From assembly GCF_030409325.1 (NCBI RefSeq), contig NZ_JAUFPR010000002.1, forward strand, positions 1,798,001 through 1,862,000: a stretch of DNA of 64,000 bases, read 5' to 3'. Positions 1-10,798 of the stretch are shown one piece after another. The stretch comes from Mucilaginibacter aquaedulcis. GTDB taxonomy: Bacteria > Bacteroidota > Bacteroidia > Sphingobacteriales > Sphingobacteriaceae. The notes under the pieces were generated by a model. That model worked only from the letters and a program-made list of their open reading frames with translations. It made no database searches and was not told where the DNA came from. The position numbers were made by a program, and so were the translations under genes. The stretch's first letter is position 1, and every line of letters starts with the position of its first letter.

Positions 1-563
1 CGTAAACCAACTGTACCATAGTTATTGCTCTGACCAGAGTAATTTTCATAACGTACACCCACATCCCATGATTTAGATGCATAACCTAAACCCGGAGCAA
101 GAATAAGCTTGGTGTTTTTACTTCCGTCAGCTTCTGCATAAAAATCTTTGGTTTCGAAACCAGCACCTACTTCTGCACCAAAGTATAAATTCTTATTAAA
201 GAATGCTTTTATACCTGCTTTCACCGGTACCATACCAAATGATGGGTATTTTACATCGGTACCATCACCAATCTTTTTACCAAAAAAGTTATAATAGCCT
301 GAAGTTAGTGTTAAAGCTAAGTTATCAGCAATTCCGTACTGTAAGCGTGCGGTACCACCTAACCCAATGTTAGAGATATCATGCAAGTTTCCAGTTGGTA
401 GTAAGCCTTCAACACCTACACCAAAGCGTAACGCATTTTTAGGTACTGATTGAGCTTTTACATTTGTTCCGATGAAGATAGCTAAAGCAGTAAATGCTCC
501 GGCTATAATTTTTGTCATTGTTTTCATAGTTGTATATTTTAGTTCTAACTCTACAATTTTCAT
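1..563 (-). CDS. Outer-membrane beta-barrel protein, 3' end cut by window edge
   Basis: The reading frame is open from the start to the left edge of the window, so the C-terminus is missing. After a hydrophobic signal segment ending in a VKAQ-like cleavage site, the visible part alternates polar and aromatic/hydrophobic residues and is rich in Gly, Tyr, Asn and Phe. This is the pattern of an outer-membrane beta-barrel (OmpA/OMP_b-brl-like porin family). Two in-frame ATGs compete. The one at 563 has an AAGGAGGG Shine-Dalgarno sequence 9 nt upstream, strong for this phylum. The one at 527 gives a more usual short signal-peptide N-region. I chose 563 on the ribosome-binding site. The function is probably structural or transport, but no substrate can be read from the sequence. 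Confidence 0.75.
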   Translation of the reverse strand, partial: MKIVELELKYTTMKTMTKIIAGAFTALAIFIGTNVKAQSVPKNALRFGVGVEGLLPTGNLHDISNIGLGGTARLQYGIADNLALTLTSGYYNFFGKKIGDGTDVKYPSFGMVPVKAGIKAFFNKNLYFGAEVGAGFETKDFYAEADGSKNTKLILAPGLGYASKSWDVGVRYENYSGQSNNYGTVGL

Positions 564-923
564 TGTATTAATCCCTCCTTAACAAATACTTTGCCAGTAT
601 AATAATTTCACACAATTTTAACAACAACTTCACAAGCACCAGTTTTTAGTCAGCTTATTTTCACCTTATCTTAGTTATTGATTATCAATACCCTTTTAAC
701 ATCAAGAACCGGTAAAATTATTGGGTATAAATCTTAATTATATTTTAAATAATATTCGGAAAAGTAAAAATGCCAGACTCCATTAGTGTCGGTAAACACT
801 AAACTTTTGTGCTGTTTTGTCAAAAAATACAGAAAACAGCGATTAATAATAAACCCGCGGCATCAGTAAACAAAAAAGGGAGCCCGTTAAGCGGGCTCCC
901 TTTTGATATTATCAACCTAACTT
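564..923. other. Intergenic region between efflux operon and OMP gene
   Basis: About 360 bases without a convincing gene. It holds the terminator of the efflux operon (next entry), the AAGGAGGG ribosome-binding site of the OMP gene at 573-580, and AT-rich DNA that should contain the OMP promoter. I found no exact TAnnTTTG box there on the minus strand. The plus-strand frame at 809-1009 runs through the terminator and into the pump gene and is not a gene. Confidence 0.6.
873..905 (-). terminator. Rho-independent terminator of the RND efflux operon
   Basis: A GC-rich perfect stem (gggagcccg / cgggctccc, loop ttaa) flanked by an A-run on the plus strand reads as hairpin plus T-run on the minus strand. 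It lies 20 bp after the stop codon of the pump gene, so it terminates the three-gene efflux transcript. Confidence 0.85.
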
Positions 924-3900
924 TTAAACTTCAGGTTCGTGGCCCTTTTCTAGCTTATAGTTTTTTTGTAATTCGGCCAGTTTCTCTTTACCATAAGCAA
1001 AGCGAGTGATGATAAAGAATAGTACCGGCACTATAAATATAGCTAACGAGGTAGCTGTAAGCATCCCGCCAAATACTGTCCACCCGATAGTTTGCCTTGC
1101 AACCGCACCTGCTCCTGAAGCAAATAGTAAAGGGGCAACACCCAATATAAATGCCAGCGAGGTCATGATAATAGGGCGTAACCTGAGCCTCACAGCCTCC
1201 AGGGTTGCTTTTTCAAGGTCCCAACCTGCATCTACACGCTCTTTGGCAAACTCAACTATCAGGATGGCGTTTTTGGCCGCCAAACCTATCAGTGTTATCA
1301 AACCTATCTGCGCGTATACGTTATTATCCAAACTCTTATTAAACCACAGGAACAGGATAGCTCCAAACGCGCCCAATGGTACAGCCAGCAGTACTGAAAA
1401 AGGTACCGACCAGCTCTCATACAACGCTGCCAGGAACAGGAACACAAACCCGATAGACAGCATAAAGATGTATATCGTTTTTGAACCTGATAGTTTTTCT
1501 TCCCGGCTCAAGCCAGAAAACTCATAACCATAACCCTGTGGTAAGGTTTTGGCTGCTACCTCTTCAAGTGCTTTCAAGGCATCACCGCTACTATATCCCG
1601 GGGCAGAGTTACCATCGATCTCGGCAGATCTGAACAGGTTATAATGCGAAATCAGAGGCGCATTCTCAATTACCTTATAAGTTGTCAGGGTACTTAATGG
1701 TACCATGGTGCCTGCCTGGTTACGCACAAAGTACTGCCCAATGTTTTGAATATTGGTACGGTAATTTGTATCGGCCTGGGCCAGCACACGGAACGTACGA
1801 CCATACAGGGTTAAGTCATTGATATAAGTACTACCCATGTAAGTTTGTAACGCAGCGTTTACATCAGACAGTTGTACACCCAATCTTTTGGTTTTTTCTC
1901 TGTCGATAGTTAACTGGTATGCCGGTGTGTGCGCGGTGAAAAACGAGAAGGCTTTTGAAATTTCCTTTCGCTTGCTTACCTCGGCTATAAAATTCCGCAT
2001 TACTGTTTCAAAGTTCTTGATATCTCCACCAGCCTGCTTTTCTTCTAATATGAAGGAGAAACCTGCCGTGTTACCCAAACCTGGTATTGCCGGAGGCGGT
2101 ATTACTACCACACTTGCTTCCTTAAAGCGCGACAGCTTTTTCTGCAATTTGGCTACCAGCGGAAATATAGAATGTTCTTTACCCTCACGTTTATCCCATG
2201 GTTTAAGCTGCACAAATATGGTAGCACTGTTTGATTTTGTAGCGAATGTAACCGCGTTCAGGCCACCCAGAGCGGCGTAATGGCCAATTTCCGGAACGCT
2301 GTCAAGCGTTTTCATCATTTCATGCAATACGGTTACCGTACGCTGGGTTGAAGATGCTTCGGGCAAATCATAGGTGATATATATACGACCATCATCTTCG
2401 GTTGGGATAAAGCCGCTTGGCTTGCTCCTGAACAGCATAATGGTACCTATAATGATACATACCAATACAATAATAACGAACTTGGAATTCTTGATGCTTT
2501 TATCAACCCCGTTTCTATATTTGTTAGTTATACGCGTAAACCACTCATTAAACCTAAAGAAAAACTTATCGAGGCCCGTTGATTTTTCATCAATTTTATG
2601 AGGTTTCAATAGTAAAGTACAAAGGGCCGGTGTTAATGAGAGCGCCACAAAAGCCGATATCAGTACCGATATAGCAATAGTGATTGCAAACTGTTGATAC
2701 AATCGCCCCACAATACCCGGTATAAAGCCTACCGGTACAAACACTGCCGCCAAGATAAGCGCGATGGCTATTACCGGCGCTGATATATCGCGCATGGCAT
2801 GAGTAGTAGCCTCTTTTGGAGACATCCCTTCCTCATCCATATAATGCTGTACAGCCTCAACCACCACAATGGCATCATCCACCACAATACCAATTGCCAG
2901 TACAAACCCAAACAGCGTTAGTGTATTAATAGTAAAGCCTAATGGTAAAAAGAATATGAATGTACCAATGATGGATACCGGAATTGCCAATACCGGGATA
3001 ATTGTAGTACGCCAGCTTTGTAAAAACAGGAATACTACTATAGTTACCAGTAATAGGGCTATCACCAATGTTTCAATAACCTCATGTACAGATACTTTTA
3101 CCACCGTAACTGATTCAAAAGGCACCACATAATCCACATCAGCAGGAAATGCTTGTTTAAGCTGTTCCATAGTTGCATAAACATTATCGGCTGTTTCAAG
3201 CGCGTTACTTCCAGGGGCCTGGTAAACCAGCAGGTATGATGCACGTTTACCGTCAACAAAAGAGTTACCGGCATAGTTAAACTTGCCCAGTTCTACACGT
3301 GCTACATCTTTTAAATGTACAATAGCTCCATTGCTTGGCTGTGTACGTACTATGATATTCTCAAACTCGGCCTTGTTAGTTAAACGACCTTTAACCAGAA
3401 CGGTATATTCAAATGGCTGTCCGTTTTCCTGTGGTGTTGAACCTACAGAACCTGCGGCCACCTGAGCATTTTGCTCAGCCAGGGCGGCTGTAATATCACC
3501 CGCGGTTATACCAAGCGAAGCCAGTTTATCAGGCTTAAGCCATATACGCATACTGAAATCATCGGCACGTGTAAATACGTCGCCCACGCCCTTCGCACGT
3601 AAAAGTGCGTCGCGCACAAATATGTTGGTATAGTTATCTAAAAACGTTACGTTATGTGAGCCTTTGGGCGCATACATGGCCACAAGCATTAATATACTTG
3701 GGTTACGTTTACGAGTAATTAAACCTATACGCTGTACTTCCTGCGGCAATGTTGGGGTGGCAATACCTACCCGGTTTTGCACATCAAGAGCCGCTATATT
3801 AATATCGGTACCAACCTCAAAATTAACGGTCATACTCATGGAGCCGTTACTTGTACTGTTACTTTGCAAATAGGTCATGCCGGGAGTTCCGTTCACCTGT

Positions 3901-4103
3901 ACTTCAACAGGTGTGGCAACCGTTTGCTCAACCGTAAGCGCATCGGCCCCGATATAAGTACCAGTAATGTTTACTGTTGGTGGTGTAATTTCAGGATACT
4001 GCCCAATGGCAAGACTGCTTATGGCCAGTATACCAACAATTACTATCACTAATGATATAACTATAGCTGTAACTGGTCTTCGTATAAAGGTATCTGCTAT
4101 CAT
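924..4103 (-). CDS. RND multidrug efflux pump, inner-membrane permease (HAE-1/AcrB family)
   Basis: This is a 1059-residue proton-driven inner-membrane pump of the AcrB/MexB type. It takes hydrophobic drugs, detergents or lipids from the periplasm or outer leaflet and passes them to the adaptor and outer-membrane channel. Length and organisation are standard: an N-terminal helix beginning with the MIADTFIRRP motif, two large periplasmic loops and twelve membrane helices. The proton-relay residues are present: the Asp-Asp pair in GIVVDDAIVVVE (about residue 405) and the Lys in GLAAKNAILIVE (about 945). It is the last gene of an operon with the adaptor 27 bp upstream and the channel before that. 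No regulator lies next to it. The substrate cannot be deduced from sequence. Confidence 0.96.
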   Translation of the reverse strand: MIADTFIRRPVTAIVISLVIVIVGILAISSLAIGQYPEITPPTVNITGTYIGADALTVEQTVATPVEVQVNGTPGMTYLQSNSTSNGSMSMTVNFEVGTDINIAALDVQNRVGIATPTLPQEVQRIGLITRKRNPSILMLVAMYAPKGSHNVTFLDNYTNIFVRDALLRAKGVGDVFTRADDFSMRIWLKPDKLASLGITAGDITAALAEQNAQVAAGSVGSTPQENGQPFEYTVLVKGRLTNKAEFENIIVRTQPSNGAIVHLKDVARVELGKFNYAGNSFVDGKRASYLLVYQAPGSNALETADNVYATMEQLKQAFPADVDYVVPFESVTVVKVSVHEVIETLVIALLLVTIVVFLFLQSWRTTIIPVLAIPVSIIGTFIFFLPLGFTINTLTLFGFVLAIGIVVDDAIVVVEAVQHYMDEEGMSPKEATTHAMRDISAPVIAIALILAAVFVPVGFIPGIVGRLYQQFAITIAISVLISAFVALSLTPALCTLLLKPHKIDEKSTGLDKFFFRFNEWFTRITNKYRNGVDKSIKNSKFVIIVLVCIIIGTIMLFRSKPSGFIPTEDDGRIYITYDLPEASSTQRTVTVLHEMMKTLDSVPEIGHYAALGGLNAVTFATKSNSATIFVQLKPWDKREGKEHSIFPLVAKLQKKLSRFKEASVVVIPPPAIPGLGNTAGFSFILEEKQAGGDIKNFETVMRNFIAEVSKRKEISKAFSFFTAHTPAYQLTIDREKTKRLGVQLSDVNAALQTYMGSTYINDLTLYGRTFRVLAQADTNYRTNIQNIGQYFVRNQAGTMVPLSTLTTYKVIENAPLISHYNLFRSAEIDGNSAPGYSSGDALKALEEVAAKTLPQGYGYEFSGLSREEKLSGSKTIYIFMLSIGFVFLFLAALYESWSVPFSVLLAVPLGAFGAILFLWFNKSLDNNVYAQIGLITLIGLAAKNAILIVEFAKERVDAGWDLEKATLEAVRLRLRPIIMTSLAFILGVAPLLFASGAGAVARQTIGWTVFGGMLTATSLAIFIVPVLFFIITRFAYGKEKLAELQKNYKLEKGHEPEV

Positions 4104-4130
4104 TCTTGTTATTTTTTATAAAAAATCCAG

Positions 4131-5333
4131 TTACTTTCCTTGTTGTTTAGCTTGACCCGGAGCGGCTTGTCCCGGAGGCGCCTGTTTTGAAGGATCGCCC
4201 AAAACAATTTTACCACCATCGCGCAGACGCTGAAAACCTTCAGTTACTACCTTTTCACCTGGCTCAATACCGGTCATGATCACCACGTCGGTACCAACAC
4301 GTGGGCCCAAAGTAACTTTATGCTGTTTAGCAATAAGCGCATCGGTTTTCTCATTATTTTTGGTAGAGTCAACAAAGGAGGTATCCTTGCTCACAAATAC
4401 AAAGAACTCACCCATTTGCTCGGTAATGGATTTGTATGGTATTTGAACGCGATTTCCTGACTGATTATTCAACACCTTCAATACACAGCTCATACCATCT
4501 TTTAAAACATCATCCTCATTAGGGAACTGGATCCTTACTTTGATGGTACCCGTTTGATTGTTTACGCCCCTGTCGATAGCTAAAACCTTACCTGGTTTAT
4601 TATAAGTGCTAACTCCATCTGGCAATTGCAGTTTAAAGGTTGTATCACTGCTTGACTTTTGCAGTTTGTAAAACCGGGCTATATCCTGCTCATTCACAAC
4701 AACATCAACCGCTATAGGATGCTCGGCAGATATCGTATTCATAAGTGTAGAACCCGCGGATACCTGGGTACCTAACCTTACCTGTGATATACCGATACGG
4801 CCGGTGAAAGGCGCGGTAATGGTTGCGAATGACAGATCGGTTCGTGCAGACTCAACAGCGGCCTTAGCTACTGCCACATCGCCTTTATTGGTTTCATATG
4901 CTGCAGTAGCCTGATCAACCGTTTGGCGTGCGATAGCATCATTTTTTAACAGCATGTTATATCTGTCTATATCTTTTTGCCCCTTAACCAGGTTTGCCTG
5001 AGCGCTTAACAGGTTTGCTTGCGCTTGCTGATACGCGGCAAGGTATTTACGTTTATCTATTTCGTAAAGTACCTTTCCTTTTTGTACAACATCACCCTCT
5101 TTAAAAAATATGCCTGTTACAAAGCCGGGGACCTGGCTTCTCAGTTCGGTAGTGTTTACAGAAACAACCGTACCCTGATATTGATCATAGTAAATAGCTT
5201 CTGCCTTTTTAGCTTCGTAAAGACTTACAGGGGTAGGCGGCGGAGCTGCATTTTGATTTGCGCTTTTACCTTTGCATGAAGCTAATGCTAATAACGCCGC
5301 AGGGGCCAACCAGTATATATATCTGTTTTTCAT
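4131..5333 (-). CDS. RND efflux periplasmic adaptor (membrane fusion protein)
   Basis: This 400-residue lipoprotein adaptor (HlyD/AcrA family) links the inner-membrane pump to the TolC-like channel. The N-terminus has a lipobox (ALASC, Cys about residue 20), implying lipid anchoring at the inner membrane. It is followed by a lipoyl/barrel-sandwich half (GFVTGIFFKEGDVVQKG), an alpha-hairpin coiled coil (about 95-165), the second lipoyl half (ITAPFTGRIG) and a beta-barrel/membrane-proximal region. The C-terminal tail is Pro/Gln/Gly-rich and low-complexity. It lies between the channel and pump genes on the same strand, with short gaps, as one transcript. Confidence 0.95.
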   Translation of the reverse strand: MKNRYIYWLAPAALLALASCKGKSANQNAAPPPTPVSLYEAKKAEAIYYDQYQGTVVSVNTTELRSQVPGFVTGIFFKEGDVVQKGKVLYEIDKRKYLAAYQQAQANLLSAQANLVKGQKDIDRYNMLLKNDAIARQTVDQATAAYETNKGDVAVAKAAVESARTDLSFATITAPFTGRIGISQVRLGTQVSAGSTLMNTISAEHPIAVDVVVNEQDIARFYKLQKSSSDTTFKLQLPDGVSTYNKPGKVLAIDRGVNNQTGTIKVRIQFPNEDDVLKDGMSCVLKVLNNQSGNRVQIPYKSITEQMGEFFVFVSKDTSFVDSTKNNEKTDALIAKQHKVTLGPRVGTDVVIMTGIEPGEKVVTEGFQRLRDGGKIVLGDPSKQAPPGQAAPGQAKQQGK

Positions 5334-5426
5334 TGTAGTGATTTGTTCGTTGGTTATTTGTTTAACAGCACTTTTTGGTGCTATACAATTTTCAATTTAG
5401 TATGTAGGGCGCCTCGCGGCGTGTAG

Positions 5427-6785
5427 TTAGTTACCCTGATTATTATCTGCGGTAAGCGTACCCAATGCTTTTTTCAGGTCAATTTTGCTTGAAAGCAGCT
5501 GAAACAGCGCATTATAATAATTAAGCTCCGCAGTACGCAAATCAGACTGTGCAATAATTACATCGAGGTAAGTTTTAACTCCTTCGCGGTATTGCAGACT
5601 TACAATTTTGTATACATCCTTAGCCAGGTCAACATTTTGCCTGATGAGCTGGTAGCTGGTATAATTGCTTTTGTAGCTTGCCAGTGCCTGCACATACTCC
5701 GTATTAATGGTGTTTTGTGAGTTTACAATATCAAGATCAGTACGTTCAACCTGCAGCCTGGCTTTGCTTAGATTTTGCAAACGTTTAGTGCCCTGAAAAA
5801 TGGGCAAACTTATTGAAAGACCTGCATATCCTGTGGGGAAAGCATTATCATACAAATTTGAAAACCCATGGCTGAAGTATGCGAAATTATAATTACCCAC
5901 TGCCGATAACGATGGTAAAAATCCAAACCTGTAATAGTTAACATTAATATTTTGCAGCACTTTGCTGGTTTGCAGCAAGCGGTATTCTATCCTGTTATTA
6001 ACATTCAATGTTTGGTTGGTATCAATGTAGGCCTCCTGTTCATATCTTGAAGAATCATAAGATAACGCTAAGGGCTTAGATGCATCAACCCCCATGATCT
6101 GCTTTAGATAAGCAGTTTTAGCTTTAATAGCTTCCTCCGTTTGTTTACGGGTAGCTAATGAGTTATTCAGAGATATAGTAGCTTGTTTAAAGTCGGTTTT
6201 ATCAGATACACCTGCCTCGTATTTATTAACAGCATCCTTTAAACTTCTTTGCAAACGGGTAATATCCTCAATAGTAATATTTAATTGCTTTTGTGAAAGC
6301 AACACATCAAAAAAGGCTTTGCTTACATCAGATATTACATTGATCTGGCTGCTCAGTGTGTTTTGTTTATAGTATTGACGTGAATACCTGGCGGTTTTGG
6401 CAGCTAATAAAACATCGTTATTATATAGTACCTGCGTGGCCTGCAAACTTAATGACGAAAGGTTACGTACATTTGTACCGGCAGGAATATTGGCTCCAGA
6501 AGCACCTGCCTGTGGTGTGCCTTTAAAGTAATAATTATAAAAACCAGATGAATTAAGCTGAGGAAGCCAGGCAGAAAGCCCAATCCTGATGTCTTTTTCA
6601 TTGATCTGCTCATCAATGGAAGCCTGCCTGACCGCGGGCTGATTACGTAACGCAAATTCGACACACTGCCTTAGCGAAACAGGCCCGCCGATAGAGTCGG
6701 TACTGGTTTGAGCCAAAATTGGCGAATGTAAAATTAATGTTAAGTAAATTGGTGAAAGTAGGGCAAAATACTTGTTTTTTCTCAT
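5427..6785 (-). CDS. TolC-family outer-membrane efflux channel
   Basis: This 452-residue outer-membrane factor is the exit duct of the RND pump. It has a cleavable signal peptide (ending near HSPILAQ) and two OEP repeats with long heptad-rich helices. A region of short beta strands contains the SLPIFQGTKRLQNL segment typical of the family's second repeat. It is the first gene of the efflux operon, 93 bp before the adaptor gene, and its promoter must lie in the AT-rich divergent region shared with the serine palmitoyltransferase gene. Length and order (channel-adaptor-pump) are normal for Bacteroidota. Confidence 0.94.
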   Translation of the reverse strand: MRKNKYFALLSPIYLTLILHSPILAQTSTDSIGGPVSLRQCVEFALRNQPAVRQASIDEQINEKDIRIGLSAWLPQLNSSGFYNYYFKGTPQAGASGANIPAGTNVRNLSSLSLQATQVLYNNDVLLAAKTARYSRQYYKQNTLSSQINVISDVSKAFFDVLLSQKQLNITIEDITRLQRSLKDAVNKYEAGVSDKTDFKQATISLNNSLATRKQTEEAIKAKTAYLKQIMGVDASKPLALSYDSSRYEQEAYIDTNQTLNVNNRIEYRLLQTSKVLQNINVNYYRFGFLPSLSAVGNYNFAYFSHGFSNLYDNAFPTGYAGLSISLPIFQGTKRLQNLSKARLQVERTDLDIVNSQNTINTEYVQALASYKSNYTSYQLIRQNVDLAKDVYKIVSLQYREGVKTYLDVIIAQSDLRTAELNYYNALFQLLSSKIDLKKALGTLTADNNQGN

Positions 6786-8359
<1,574 letters not shown>

Positions 8360-8378
8360 TTAAAAATATAAAAAAGAT

Positions 8379-8421
8379 GCCCGCGTGCAAGCAGTTTTAT
8401 GCTGTTGCCCGCGGGCCTTTA
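8379..8421 (+). terminator. Hairpin after serine palmitoyltransferase gene
   Basis: GCCCGCG and CGCGGGC arms, extended inward by GCAAGCAG/CTGTTGC pairing, enclose a ttttat loop. Only a short, broken T-tract (ctttaagttt) follows. It is probably a partial terminator or a processing/stability hairpin between the first and second gene of the locus. Confidence 0.55.
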
Positions 8422-8464
8422 AGTTTATACCCTTTTTGCTTTACTCCATTTTATAATACCACTC

Positions 8465-9583
8465 ATGATAAAAATTGTAACAGTTAGTTCTAAAAAGGAA
8501 TTAGCCTCATTTATTGATTTTCCGCATGATTTGTATGAACATGATCCTAACTATGTTCCGGAATTGTTTATCGCTCAAAGGGATCTGCTTACCATTCACC
8601 CTTTTCATAAGCACAATACAGTACAACCGTTTTTAGCTTATGAAGGGGATAAAATTATTGGGCGCATAGCAGCTATACTCAACAACGCTCATAACAAGTT
8701 CAACAACGCCAATGATGGTTTCTTCGGTTTTTTTGACTGCATAGATAACAAAGAAGTTGCTGCCATTCTTTTTAAAACAGCGGCCGACTGGCTCAAGCAA
8801 AAAGGAATTGCCGGTAAGTTTATAGGTCCTGTTAATTTTTCAACCAATGAGCCCTGCGGTTTATTAGTTGAAGGTTTTGACAGTCCTCCATTTTTGATGC
8901 AGACTTACAATGCCCCCTATTATGCCGATTTAATTGACGGACTTGGTTTTGTAAAAAATGTTGACCTGATTGCCTGGCACTGGGACGATAAAAGTTATGA
9001 CGATAAATCGGTAAGGCTGTTAAATGCTTTAGAAGAAAGGCTAAAACGAAGCAATATAGTGATCCGCACCATCAACCTGAAAAAGTTTAAAGAAGAGGCC
9101 GAAAAACTACGGGAGGTTTATAACTCAGCATGGGATCATAACGAAGGTTTTGTGCCATTATCTGATGATGAATTTGATTACCTGGCCAAAGATCTTAAAT
9201 TGATCCTTGATCCAGATTTTGCATTGGTTGCCGAGCAAGAAGGTAAAATAGTTGCCTTTGGTTTAGCACTGCCAAATTATAACGAGATATTTCAGAAAAT
9301 TAAACGCGGCCGTTTACTGCCAACAGGTATTTTCAAATTGCTGTTTGGCCGCAAAAAAATACAAAGTTTGCGCATATACGCGCTGGGCGTTATTGAGGGC
9401 TATCGTAAAATGGGCATTGAAGCCTGTTTATATGGTACCATTATTAAAGAGTACAAAAGGAAAGGCATGAAACAAGCCGAAGCCGGATGGACCCTTGAAC
9501 ACAATGATATGGTAAACCGTGCCATTGAAGCTATAAACGGTAACCCGTATAAAAAATACAGGCTATACGAAAAGCAAATATGA
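8465..9583 (+). CDS. GNAT-fold acyltransferase, candidate bacterial ceramide synthase
   Basis: A 372-residue protein of the large GNAT-like family often annotated only as N-acetyltransferase. The C-terminal half has an acyl-CoA pyrophosphate-binding-like loop (GYRKMGIEA, residues 312-320) preceded by the beta-strand LRIYALGVI. A conserved-looking TLEHND segment (343-348) follows. The N-terminal half (ALAYEGDKIIGRIAAI-like strand around 57-71) resembles a second, degenerate GNAT unit. In Caulobacter a GNAT-type protein encoded near SPT N-acylates sphinganine. Here the gene sits between SPT and a CerR-like reductase and overlaps the latter by 4 bp (ATGA), so I infer the same job. Other N-acyltransferase roles are not excluded. 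Confidence 0.72.
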   Translation: MIKIVTVSSKKELASFIDFPHDLYEHDPNYVPELFIAQRDLLTIHPFHKHNTVQPFLAYEGDKIIGRIAAILNNAHNKFNNANDGFFGFFDCIDNKEVAAILFKTAADWLKQKGIAGKFIGPVNFSTNEPCGLLVEGFDSPPFLMQTYNAPYYADLIDGLGFVKNVDLIAWHWDDKSYDDKSVRLLNALEERLKRSNIVIRTINLKKFKEEAEKLREVYNSAWDHNEGFVPLSDDEFDYLAKDLKLILDPDFALVAEQEGKIVAFGLALPNYNEIFQKIKRGRLLPTGIFKLLFGRKKIQSLRIYALGVIEGYRKMGIEACLYGTIIKEYKRKGMKQAEAGWTLEHNDMVNRAIEAINGNPYKKYRLYEKQI

Positions 9584-10566
9584 AGGAGCGGGTTTTAATA
9601 ACCGGCGCAAGCGGTTTTGTAGGGTATCATTTGGTTGAAGCAGCATTGCACAATAATCTGGAAGTTTATGCAGCCGTGCGAGGCAACAGCCAAACTGATC
9701 ATCTGAAACATTTAGATATCAGGTATATAAACCTTGATTATAAAAACCCTTCTGCCCTAAAACAGCAGCTTACTGATATTAATGCCGATTATATTATTCA
9801 TGCTGCCGGCGTTACATCTGCCCGTTCACAGGCTGAGTATGATGATATAAATGCTGCTAACACTCATAGGTTGGCATTTGCAGCAGCTGAGGTTCGCGGT
9901 AATTTCAAAAAATTTGTACTCATTGGCAGCCTTGCCGCTATTGGCCCGCTTAAAAGTTTAGATGGTATAATTACCGAAGCCACCATCCCCCACCCTGTTA
10001 CAGCTTACGGACGCAGCAAACTACTGGCCGAAGAACAGTTGAGGACAGTTAAAAACATCAGCTATACTATATTGCGCCCTACAGCCGTTTATGGGCCAAG
10101 AGATACCGGTATATTTATATTTTTTAAACAGCTGGTAAAAGGTATTGAACCTTATATAGGTAATAACCAGCAAAAACTTAGCTTCATATATGTAAAAGAT
10201 GTCGCGAATGCGGCAATTAAGGCCTTATATGAGGGGCAAAATGAAACTTATAATCTGAGCGATGGTAACTTTTACAGCAGGTACGAACTGGGAAATATTA
10301 CCAAACAGGTACTTAGTCTTAAAACATTAAAGTTTCATTTGCCTGTAAATTTTGTAAAAATAATTGCGGCTATATCAGAAAAAGTAAGTTCTTTGAGAAA
10401 TAAAGCCGCTGTAGTTAATATTGAAAAGATTGATGAATTGATGGCCGTTAACTGGTCATGCGATAATGAAAAGGCAAAGGCAGAGCTCTGCTTTTATCCG
10501 GCATACAACCTCCAGGCAGGTTTAACGGAAACACTAATATGGTATAAGGCCAATAAATGGCTTTAA
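9580..10566 (+). CDS. Extended SDR (NAD(P)-dependent), candidate 3-ketosphinganine reductase
   Basis: This 328-residue NAD-dependent epimerase/dehydratase-family protein has a Rossmann glycine motif TGASGFVG (8-15), a catalytic Ser in IGSLAA (S117), and the Tyr-Lys pair Y143/K147 in TAYGRSK. Bacterial sphingolipid producers use an extended-SDR protein (CerR type) to reduce 3-ketosphinganine. The 4-bp overlap with the GNAT gene and the position two genes after SPT make that the best inference. The family also contains sugar epimerases and cinnamoyl-type reductases, so the substrate is not proven. The transcript is probably shared with the two genes upstream. Confidence 0.75.
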   Translation: MKERVLITGASGFVGYHLVEAALHNNLEVYAAVRGNSQTDHLKHLDIRYINLDYKNPSALKQQLTDINADYIIHAAGVTSARSQAEYDDINAANTHRLAFAAAEVRGNFKKFVLIGSLAAIGPLKSLDGIITEATIPHPVTAYGRSKLLAEEQLRTVKNISYTILRPTAVYGPRDTGIFIFFKQLVKGIEPYIGNNQQKLSFIYVKDVANAAIKALYEGQNETYNLSDGNFYSRYELGNITKQVLSLKTLKFHLPVNFVKIIAAISEKVSSLRNKAAVVNIEKIDELMAVNWSCDNEKAKAELCFYPAYNLQAGLTETLIWYKANKWL

Positions 10567-10626
10567 CCACAATAAACAAATAAAATTAATGTAATGAAAA
10601 ACGAAAGATCTATTCAATTTACCAAT

Positions 10627-10646
10627 TTACTTAAACGTTTAAGTAA
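10627..10646. promoter_or_regulatory. Perfect 20-bp palindrome, candidate LacI-type operator 1
   Basis: Half-site TTACTTAAAC followed immediately by its exact reverse complement, with a central CG. Symmetric sites with a central CG and AT-rich arms are the usual targets of LacI-family repressors. It lies about 155 bp upstream of the inositol-phosphate synthase start. A possible -7 box (TACCTTAG, 10656-10663, one mismatch from TAnnTTTG) sits just downstream, between the two palindromes. Confidence 0.7.
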
Positions 10647-10692
10647 TATTAATTATACCTTAGTACATAATAGAATCCTTTCTTTTTCTCCA

Positions 10693-10714
10693 GTTACTTA
10701 AACGTTTAAGTAAC
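10693..10714. promoter_or_regulatory. Perfect 22-bp palindrome, candidate LacI-type operator 2
   Basis: Contains the same 20 bp as the site at 10627-10646, extended by one more base pair on each side (G...C). Centre-to-centre distance is 67 bp, close to six and a half helical turns, so looping is possible but not on perfectly the same helix face. No LacI-family gene lies in the window. Confidence 0.7.
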
Positions 10715-10798
10715 TTAATATTAAAAATGCAAATATGTAAATCCCAGGCATAAAGCTCCTTTGCTTAAGCCTCAATAATTAAAATAAAAACAAGTACA

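Noticed and set aside
1006..1527. 173-residue plus-strand frame opposite the RND pump
   Set aside because: It is antisense to a strongly conserved gene and has no family-like features; the long frame comes from codon bias of the real gene.
10594..10701. 35-codon ATG frame between the reductase and inositol-phosphate synthase genes
   Set aside because: It runs through both palindromic operators, has no recognisable ribosome-binding site and resembles no known leader peptide.
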